Under the pieces are notes generated by a model that saw only the letters and a list, made by a program, of their open reading frames with translations, was not told where the DNA came from and ran no database searches. The position numbers and the translations under genes were made by a program. From JACPNO01 sp963825405 (GTDB lineage: Bacteria; Acidobacteriota; Terriglobia; Bryobacterales; Bryobacteraceae), in assembly GCA_963825405.1 (NCBI GenBank), contig CAWGTB010000014.1:1-64000 (forward strand): 64,000 bases of DNA, read 5' to 3'. Shown in pieces: positions 56,288-63,181 of the stretch; within the stretch, counting starts at the first letter, position 1, and every line of letters starts with the position of its first letter.

Positions 56288-58403
56288 CTAGAACGCCTCC
56301 TTCCGTTCCAGGTGCGCTTCGATGTCTTTCCGCTCCCGCAAAACGGGCAGCAGCTTTTTCTCCACCATGAATTGCAATTGGTCGTCGATGTGCGCCGAGC
56401 CGGGCTGCGAAGCGTTGCCGTATCCCAGCAAACACTGCGCGCGCTGCGGCGTGCCAAACTCAATCGCGCATACGAATGTCTCTCCGTTGGTGACGTAGTA
56501 CTTGCTCCCTTCCTTACGCAGGTACTGCACGGTGCGGAACACGCCCATCTTGCCGTCGTCTCCATTGCCTGGCAGATCTTTTTTGCCGCGCGCATAGCGG
56601 TACACATCACCCCATGGCACGTCGAGCGATCCGTACACGCGCCGGCACTCTTGAGCCGCCGCCGCGAGCTCTGCTATCGCTGCTGCCGGATCCGCCAGCC
56701 CGGATGCCGATTCCAGCGGACGCTGCGGATCGTACTTCACCCGCAGCTTGTCCTCGACAGCAAAAGTCTTTCCGAAATAGCGGTCCGCAAACATTTGAAA
56801 AAGCACGGCGCCGCGGCTGTTTGTCTCCGTTTGCCGGTCCCACTGGGCAAGCACGCGCGCCGCATCCTTAACCGTGCCGTCGTTGGACGAGTCGGCGGCT
56901 TTTAGCAAATCGGGCAGCAGCGCGTCGGCCAGTTCCATGCGCGTTGAATGCTTGTAGGCCAGCAGTTGGTCGTACGTGATCGATTGGTTTTCGGTAATCA
57001 TCCGCAACGACCGCATGGTTCGGAACGACGGCATGCGCGTGTTAGGCGGCGCAATGTACGCGGGGTACTTGGTGGGGTCGAGTTGCGGGAAAGTGCTCAA
57101 GCCAGGGCGGCTCGTTGGTGTTCTGGTTGAAGCCGGACGGCGGGTCGATGGACTTCGGCAAGTCATCGAAGGAGTGGTATTCCGTCCACAACGTTTTCGA
57201 AGTATTGCCGGGCACCACTTTGCTCCAATATTGCCAATCCTCGATCTTGCGCTTAGGAACCAGGCCGTTGAACACCAGCATGATGTGACCATCGGCATCC
57301 GCATAATTCGCGTTCCACATCGGGACTGATTCGATCCGCAGCGCGGTCTTGAACTCCTCCAGATTTTGCGCGCCGCCCATGCGGAACCATTGTTCGAGCA
57401 TCTTCGGGCGGTCGATACCTGCTACGCGCATCGAGACCGTGACGCCGTCTTCGTCGAAGACCACCGGGCCTTGCACACTGCGACGAATGGTCAGCTTTTC
57501 TTCGCGCATGGAGCCGTCTGGCTGTTTGACCTTCAACGTCTTCACCTCGGACTCAAATGCGCGCAGGTCGCCATCGAATTCGTACTTGCCATCGCGTACG
57601 GTCAAGCGGTAGAAATCCACCGTATCGATAGTATTGACAGTTCGGCCCCATCCCGCGCGCCGATTGAAGCCAATCACCGGGACCGGGAAACCAATCTGCG
57701 GAGTGCCGAATAGATCGTAGCCCGGTGCCACGAGATGCACTTCCATGTAGGTGTAAAATTCGCCCCACAGCAGGTGAGGATTGATGATGAGCATGGCCTT
57801 GCCGCTGGCCGAGCGCGACGGGCCGACTGCCCAGGTATTGGAACCAGCCTCCGGCGGCGGCCCGTTCCATTCTGATGTCTGATTGAGCGCCAGCAGTTTC
57901 GGCGCCAGCACGCCGACCTCGTTCCGCATTCGCTGCTGCGAACCCATATACATGTAATGCACCGCGCGCAGCGTGTGCCCGACGACATCTACGCCCGACA
58001 CCGGCAGTACCACGCGAAACTCCGGACTGGTATGCTCCGGATGCGCCTTGGCGAAATCGTTGATGCCGCGCGCGAAGGCATCCAGGTATTTGCGGAATGT
58101 GGGGTCCTGCTGCTGATACCAAACGTGAGCCCGCTCCGGCACGCCGTTGGTTTGCACCCAACGATCGAGATCGAGATGCGACGCGCCCCAATACTCCGCG
58201 CCACGCCCGCGCGATTCGCCGTAGAGCCGCAAAAGCAAATCCGCGTGATTCTGCATTTGCGCCCAGCCATGTGCGTAGAACATCGATTCCAGGCTGTCGG
58301 CGAAGATGTGCGGCACGCCGTATTGATCCCAAAGAATCTCGGTTTTTGGCGCCGCGCTCAGACCGCCGGCGAAAAGCAGCAGACCCACCAATAGGCTACT
58401 CAT
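56288..58403 (-). CDS. Penicillin-acylase-family N-terminal-nucleophile hydrolase (AHL acylase-like), copy 2 (one frame-break)
   Basis: One extra base near 57100 splits a protein of about 704 residues. It has a signal peptide (SSLLVGLLLFAGGLSAAP) and a canonical autocleavage site PPPEAGSNTWAVGPSRSASGKAMLIINPHL, with Gly-Ser at residues about 187-188. The order of segments matches copy 1 (ILWDQYGVPHIFA, HGWAQMQNHADLLLRLYGESRGRGAEYWG, INTIDTVDFYRL-like, NYADADGHIMLVFNG). It would be an exported acylase that hydrolyses amide-linked acyl groups. It precedes the Ycf46-like ATPase on the same strand. Confidence 0.87.
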
Positions 58404-58441
58404 GATGTGTCTTAATTATGCACAAGTGGGAAGCGGTCGGG

Positions 58442-58447
58442 TATACT
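58442..58447 (+). promoter_or_regulatory. -10-like hexamer TATACT before the exported aldolase
   Basis: TATACT ends 10 bases before ATG 58458. No Shine-Dalgarno is present between, so the leader is about 4 bases. Confidence 0.4.
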
Positions 58448-58457
58448 AGCGCTACGT

Positions 58458-59310
58458 ATGACTGCAATGCGAGCGCTCTCAACGGCTCTGGTGTTCTCGA
58501 CGATGTGCGTAGTGGTGCACGCCCAGCAGCCCGTGAAGCTTTACAACACCGCCAAGCAGAAATTGCTGGAAGGCAAGCCGATTGTCGGCGGAACCGTTTC
58601 TTCGCCCGACCCCAACATTTACTGCGCAATGGCCAACGCCGGCTACGATTATCTGTGGATCGAAATGCAGCACAGCCCGTTGACGTATTCCGACGTTGCG
58701 AAAATGATCTGGGCCTGCCGTGGCAGCCAGGCGATGCCTTTCATTCGCGTGCCGGATGCGACGGAGAGCGACATCCAGAAGGCCACCGACATTGGGGCGG
58801 TTGGGATTATCGTTCCCACAGTGGATACCGTGGAGAAAGCGCAAGCGGCGGTGAAATGGTCCAAGTACCCGCCCGAGGGGCGCCGCAGCCAGGGTGGCGG
58901 CCAGTACGGCGCGCTGTGGGGAAGCGATTATCGACCAGACCATTAACGCAAACATGTTGGTAGTGGTCATGATTGAAACGCCTATCGGCGTAGATGTTGC
59001 GGATAAGATCGCGTCGGTGCCCGGAGTCGATGTGGTTTTCGCCGCCAGCACGGACCTGGGAAATTTTTCAGGATATAAGCAGGGCGATCCACGCTATGAA
59101 TCAATGGTTACCCGCATCCATGATGAGACTCTGAAGGCCGGTAGAAAGCTGGGCGGCCCGACGGCGTGGAAGGATCGCGCGGGCTTCACTTTCTTCCAGG
59201 GACCGGGCGAGACCAATCTGATTCAATTAGGCGCGAAGGTTTCACTGGGAGCAACTCCCGCTCCGCAGACCCGCGGCGTAGCTCCTATCGAAGGCGCCGA
59301 GCATCACTAG
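58458..59310 (+). CDS. Exported HpcH/HpaI-family aldolase (one frame-break)
   Basis: Removing one extra A near 58933 gives about 283 residues. A signal peptide (RALSTALVFSTMCVVVHAQQ) precedes a TIM-barrel aldolase with the HpaI residues kept: His in LWIEMQHSPLTY, Arg in PFIRVPDAT, Glu in VVVMIETPIG and Asp in VVFAASTDLGNFSG. HpaI-type aldolases are normally cytoplasmic because they serve 2-oxo-acid metabolism, so export is unusual. The mature protein starts VKLYNTAKQKLLEGKPIVGG. Its stop shares a CTAG palindrome with the convergent regulator's stop. Confidence 0.85.
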
Positions 59311-59603
59311 TGGCGGCCGCTTTTCCACGGCGTGAGAACCGTGTAGCTGGGCGTTGCCGTGACATTCTGTTTGTGCGCTGCGAGCAGCTTCCTTCGGACC
59401 AGTCTGTTCACAGCCGCTTGCACTGAACTTTTCGAGATGCCGATCTCCTCGGCGAGGTCCTGATAGCTGAGCTGTACCGCTGTATTTCTGCGCTGTTGTT
59501 CGGCGGCCAGCCAGACATACACCAGGAAGCTGGCGGGACTCCGGTCGTGACCGACCAGGTCGCGCAGAAGAACGTCGAAGACGTAATCGTCCAAAGCGAT
59601 CAT
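59307..59603 (-). CDS. Small helix-turn-helix transcription regulator
   Basis: The product has 98 residues. An N-terminal helix pair (ALDDYVFDVLLRDLVGHDRSPASFLVYVWLAAEQQRR) is followed by a winged HTH: VQLSYQDLAEEIGISKSSVQAAVNRLVRRKLLAA. The TSS-VQ-AVNRL turn is typical of GntR/MarR-like recognition helices. It has no effector domain, so it may work as a constitutive or partner-dependent regulator. I chose ATG 59603 because an inverted repeat lies directly upstream; ATG 59624 would include it in the coding sequence. Confidence 0.72.
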   Translation of the reverse strand: MIALDDYVFDVLLRDLVGHDRSPASFLVYVWLAAEQQRRNTAVQLSYQDLAEEIGISKSSVQAAVNRLVRRKLLAAHKQNVTATPSYTVLTPWKSGRH

Positions 59604-59628
59604 TGCTATATCAACTATTACCATAGCA
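59604..59628. promoter_or_regulatory. Candidate operator of the HTH regulator
   Basis: TGCTAT (59604-59609) and ATAGCA (59623-59628) are perfect inverted half-sites with a 13-base spacer, directly next to the chosen start at 59603. The site fits autoregulation; it could also control the divergent VOC gene. Confidence 0.42.
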
Positions 59629-59700
59629 GTAACAACCTGATTGCAGGTCCCGGCCGTTCAGGTTATGCTCCTGGAGTCCGAAAAACAGAGGAGGCGCAAC

Positions 59701-60067
59701 ATGATTCGTGGAATTAAATTTGTCAGTGTTCCGGTTCGCAATCAGGATGCTTCACTGAAGTTCTATACGGAGAAATTAGGGTTCAAGGTCGTCACCGACC
59801 AACCCCTCACAGGATACCCAGCGTTGGATTGAACTGATGGTCCCCGGCGCGGACTCCCGGCTTGTGCTCTTCACTCCGGAGGGGCATGAGAATCGCATTG
59901 GCGGTTTTCAAACGGTGACATTTTGGTGCGATGACGTGGTCGCCACCGCCAAAATCCTCAAGTCCAAAGGCGTGGAATTCGCCAAAGACCCCAAGGCGGA
60001 ATCGTGGGGAACCGCGGCTATCTTCAAGGACACCGACGGCAATCAGTTCGTGCTGTCCAGCAAATGA
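59701..60067 (+). CDS. VOC (glyoxalase/bleomycin-resistance) superfamily protein (one frame-break)
   Basis: Removing one extra T near 59814 gives about 121 residues. The betaalphabetabetabeta pattern is clear: IKFVSVPVRNQDASLKFYTEKLGFKV, RWIELMVPG, SRLVLFTP, FQTVTFWCDDVVATAKILKSKGVEFAKDP and AIFKDTDGNQFVLSSK. Glyoxalase I needs two His and two Glu for metal; here only some are visible, so the activity is open. A very good AGAGGAGG site precedes ATG 59701. Its end overlaps the convergent hydrolase gene by 25 bases. Confidence 0.82.
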
Positions 60068-60864
60068 GGAGTTCGCAGGAATTCGCTGAGATGTTTTCGA
60101 AACGCGGCGTTATGCAGTTCGAGCCCTTCCGTTTTGGATGGAAATTCGATCAGCTGGGCGTGTGGGATCGCGGCCGCCAGGGTGTCGGCATATTCGAACG
60201 GATGTATGGGATCACGTCGATTTCCCAGGACTAGGACGGGAGCTGTGATGCCTTGCAGCTCGGCAGGCGAGCGGTACGGCACCGAGCGCGGAATCGCCTG
60301 ATAAGTGGCAACGATGGCTTCTGGCGCCCGACCGGTGAAAAATCCATCGATCATCGTCGCCGCGGGCGGGTAGCTTTTCCTCCATTCTGCGTACATAGCA
60401 GACTGTTCGAATAACTGGCGCGCCCTCTCGATTCCGGCGTCCTGGATCATCGCTGCGATAGCGGGAAACATTGCCAGATTGGGCGGCTCGGGCTGGCTGA
60501 GCCACGCGGGCCTCGTCAGAACTGCGGCGAGCGTGCTACGCGGATGGGCAAGGCAAAAAGCGAGAGCGATGCCGGCGCCCATGGAAACGCCGCCAACTAC
60601 GGCCTTGTCGATCGATAGGTGATTCATCAGCGCGAAAACATCGTCCGCCATGGTTTGGAAATTTAAGTTGGCGATGTTGCCTGGATCGCCCGTCTTGCCG
60701 TGGCCGCGGTTGTCGTAGAAGATCACACGGAAACCGGGCACCTCTCCGACCAGTTCTTTGGCCTGGTCGGCGTTACCTGATAATCCGTGACTGAAAATCA
60801 GCGGGGTGCCGCTGCCCTGTTCTTCGAAGTAAAAATTCAGACCGTCGCGATTGAAGGTCGGCAT
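60043..60864 (-). CDS. Alpha/beta hydrolase, coupled to the dehydrogenase genes (AcoC hydrolase-half-like)
   Basis: The product has 273 residues. The nucleophile elbow is GGVSMGAG (Ser about 94), the oxyanion strand is LIFSHGLSGNADQ, the acid is in LVLGNRRDPIHPFEYAD and the His lies near the C-terminus in GLELHNAAFRKHLSEFL. By length and motif spacing it resembles 3-oxoadipate-enol-lactonase-like hydrolases and the hydrolase half of AcoC, the E2 of acetoin dehydrogenase. Its ATG shares a base with the E1-beta stop (TAATG), so it is translated with the dehydrogenase. It has no lipoyl domain; the lipoyl domain is on the E1 alpha two genes upstream. That it acts as E2 is inference. Confidence 0.8.
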   Translation of the reverse strand: MPTFNRDGLNFYFEEQGSGTPLIFSHGLSGNADQAKELVGEVPGFRVIFYDNRGHGKTGDPGNIANLNFQTMADDVFALMNHLSIDKAVVGGVSMGAGIALAFCLAHPRSTLAAVLTRPAWLSQPEPPNLAMFPAIAAMIQDAGIERARQLFEQSAMYAEWRKSYPPAATMIDGFFTGRAPEAIVATYQAIPRSVPYRSPAELQGITAPVLVLGNRRDPIHPFEYADTLAAAIPHAQLIEFPSKTEGLELHNAAFRKHLSEFLRTPHLLDSTN

Positions 60865-61886
60865 TATGCCATCAGCTCCCGCGCGGCTGATACGATGCCG
60901 TCCACACTCGGCAGATAAGCCTCCTCCAGCGCCGACGAGCAGGGCAGCGGCGTATCGGGTGCGGCGATGCGAGTGATCGGCTTGTCGAGAGAATAAAACA
61001 CACCGGACCCAAGACGCGCCGCCACTTCAGCGCCCCATCCGCCCGTCAGATTATCTTCTTCGGCAATGAGGACGCGGTTGGTTTTGCGCGCAGAGCGCTC
61101 CAGCGTTTCGATGTCAAGCGGGACCAGACAGCGGACGTCGATCACTTCAGCGTCGATACCATGCTGTTCCAGCACAGCGGCGGCCGCCAGCGCCCGATGC
61201 AGCATGAGCATATTGGCGAGAATGGTGATGTCCGAACCCTCGTGCCGAATCGACGCGGGACCGATTGCAATTTCGTAATCTTCCTCCGGAACATCGCCGG
61301 TAAGATCGACGGATGTTTTCTCCTTGCGCCCGCCTTTGGCGCCATACAGGCGTTTGTGTTCCAGGAAAATCACCGGATCGTCATCGCGAATCGCAGCCAG
61401 CAACAGACCCTTTGCATCGTACGGCGTTGATGGACACACGACTTTTAAACCTGGCGTGTGCATGAAAAATGCCTCGGTGCATTGGCCATGCTGCGCGCCC
61501 CGGCCGCTCGCGCCAACCGGCAAACGCAACACCATAGGCACGGAGACTTGGCCGTCGCTCATGTAACGCATCTTCGCTGCCTGATTGACAACCTGGTCCA
61601 TCGCGCAGAAGACAAAATCGCCATATTGCATTTCGGCAACGGGCCGCATCCCGGCCATGGCGGCGCCTACGGCAGCTCCAACGATTGCGGTTTCTGAGAT
61701 AGGCGTGTCCATTACTCGATCGTGACCAAATTCGTCGGAGAGACCTAGCGTGACAGTGAAGCCGCCTCCAAATCCGCCGGCAATGCCGATGTCCTGGCCC
61801 AGCAAAAACACGGAAGCATCCCGCTTCATGGCGAGGCGCATGGCGTCGCGCAGGGCTTCGGCCATCGTCATGGGACGCGCGCTCAT
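60864..61886 (-). CDS. Thiamine-diphosphate 2-oxo-acid/acetoin dehydrogenase, E1 beta subunit
   Basis: The product has 340 residues, the normal E1-beta length. Key blocks are MTMAEALRDAMRLAMKRDASVFLLGQDIGIAGGFGG, DTPISETAIVGAAVGAAMAGMRPVAEMQYGDF, ILANMLMLHRALAAAAVLEQHGIDAEVIDVRCLVPLDIETL and NRVLIAEEDNLTGGWGAEVA. The Glu of the first ISETAIVG block binds the aminopyrimidine of ThDP in this family. It pairs with the E1 alpha encoded just upstream (ATGA overlap) to form the alpha2beta2 decarboxylase. Confidence 0.9.
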   Translation of the reverse strand: MSARPMTMAEALRDAMRLAMKRDASVFLLGQDIGIAGGFGGGFTVTLGLSDEFGHDRVMDTPISETAIVGAAVGAAMAGMRPVAEMQYGDFVFCAMDQVVNQAAKMRYMSDGQVSVPMVLRLPVGASGRGAQHGQCTEAFFMHTPGLKVVCPSTPYDAKGLLLAAIRDDDPVIFLEHKRLYGAKGGRKEKTSVDLTGDVPEEDYEIAIGPASIRHEGSDITILANMLMLHRALAAAAVLEQHGIDAEVIDVRCLVPLDIETLERSARKTNRVLIAEEDNLTGGWGAEVAARLGSGVFYSLDKPITRIAAPDTPLPCSSALEEAYLPSVDGIVSAARELMA

Positions 61887-63181
61887 GAGGTAACGCTCGC
61901 GCCGTAAACGGACGTGTACAGGTCGGCCGGTTGCGGATCTGGGCTAATGCGGGCAAACTCAACGGCGTCCTCGACCCACTGCTGGCATTGGCGATCAACG
62001 CGTGCCAGATCGTCTTCAGCGGCGCCGAATTGCTGCACCAAAATCTTCCGGCATTGTGGCAGCGGGTCGCGGCTGCGCCAGAGATCCATCTCGTCTTTGG
62101 TTCGATATCCACCCGGGTCTCCCCGCGAGTGGCCGGCGTAGCGGTAAGTCAGAAACTCGAGCAAGGTTGGACCTTCGCCGGCGCGGGCACGCGTGACCGC
62201 CTGGCGCGCGGCTTGATGCACCGCAAGCACGTCCATGCCATCAACCGTATATCCCGGAATTCCATAGGCCTTGGCCCGCTCCGAAATTTGCGGCACGCGC
62301 GTTGACAGCGAAATATGCGTGGACGCGGCGTATTGATTGTTCTCGCAGACGAAAATGACGGGGGCGCTCTTCACCGCGGCTAGGTTGAGTCCTTCGTGGA
62401 ATGCGCCGATGTTCGTCGCGCCATCGCCGAAGAAACTCACTGCCACCCGCTGAGTTTTCGCCAGGCGAAACGCTAACGCCGCGCCGGTTGCGATCGGAAT
62501 ATTTGCGCCGACAATGGCATTCGACGGGTACGCACCCACGCTGATATCCGTGAGATGCATTTGCCCGCCTTTGCCTCCGGCGCAGCCCGTCGCCTTCCCC
62601 CAGAGTTCCGCAGCGATCGAGCGAAGTCCGCAGCCTTTGGCAATAAAATGCCCCACCGGGCGATGGGTGCTGAAAATCGCATCGTCCTGATTGAGCGCGG
62701 CGCACACGCCCACAGCGACAGCTTCCTGGCCCTGGCACTGATGCAGCGTCCCTGGCACCAGGCCTTGCAGGAAAAGCGCGAAAAGGTGGTCCTCGAATCG
62801 CCGGATGAGCACCATCCGGCGATAGGCTTCGAACAATCCGTCGTAGGTGTCAAGCGCGCCATACGTGGTTGGCAGCGAGTACGTTTGCGGCGCAACGAGC
62901 GCGACCTGCGCTACGTTCGCGCCAATAATGGCAGGCTCTTCGAGGGTATCAGCGAGTAGTGCTACGGTCTCGCCGGCCGAAACTTTCGAACCTGCGGAGA
63001 GGACGATTTCGCGCAGGTATCCATCGCGAAACGCTTCCACTTCCATATCCGCTTTGTCGGTTTGGACGACCAACAGCGGCCGGCCTTTTTGAATCCATTG
63101 CCCCGGCGCCGCCAGCCATTCGACCAGCACGATTTCGCCGCCAGTCGCGCCCAGGCTCGGAACCACGACGCGGTAGATCAC
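61883..63181 (-). CDS. Lipoyl domain fused to thiamine-diphosphate dehydrogenase E1 alpha subunit
   Basis: The product has 432 residues. Residues 1-80 form a lipoyl domain (VVVPSLGATGGEIVLVEWLAAPGQWIQKG) with the lipoylated Lys at 43 in QTDKADMEVEAF. A linker (about 81-112) leads into a complete E1 alpha: RRMVLIRRFEDHLFALF, GTLHQCQGQEAVAVGVCAAL, His 173 in FSTHRPVGH and the ThDP-binding motif from GDG (252-254) to NN (281-282) in FFGDGATNIGAFHEGLNLAAVKSAPVIFVCENN. Lipoyl domains normally sit on E2, and in some alphaproteobacteria on E1 beta; a fusion to E1 alpha is uncommon. The start is GTG 63181, overlapping the upstream aldolase stop. Confidence 0.9.
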   Translation of the reverse strand: MIYRVVVPSLGATGGEIVLVEWLAAPGQWIQKGRPLLVVQTDKADMEVEAFRDGYLREIVLSAGSKVSAGETVALLADTLEEPAIIGANVAQVALVAPQTYSLPTTYGALDTYDGLFEAYRRMVLIRRFEDHLFALFLQGLVPGTLHQCQGQEAVAVGVCAALNQDDAIFSTHRPVGHFIAKGCGLRSIAAELWGKATGCAGGKGGQMHLTDISVGAYPSNAIVGANIPIATGAALAFRLAKTQRVAVSFFGDGATNIGAFHEGLNLAAVKSAPVIFVCENNQYAASTHISLSTRVPQISERAKAYGIPGYTVDGMDVLAVHQAARQAVTRARAGEGPTLLEFLTYRYAGHSRGDPGGYRTKDEMDLWRSRDPLPQCRKILVQQFGAAEDDLARVDRQCQQWVEDAVEFARISPDPQPADLYTSVYGASVTS

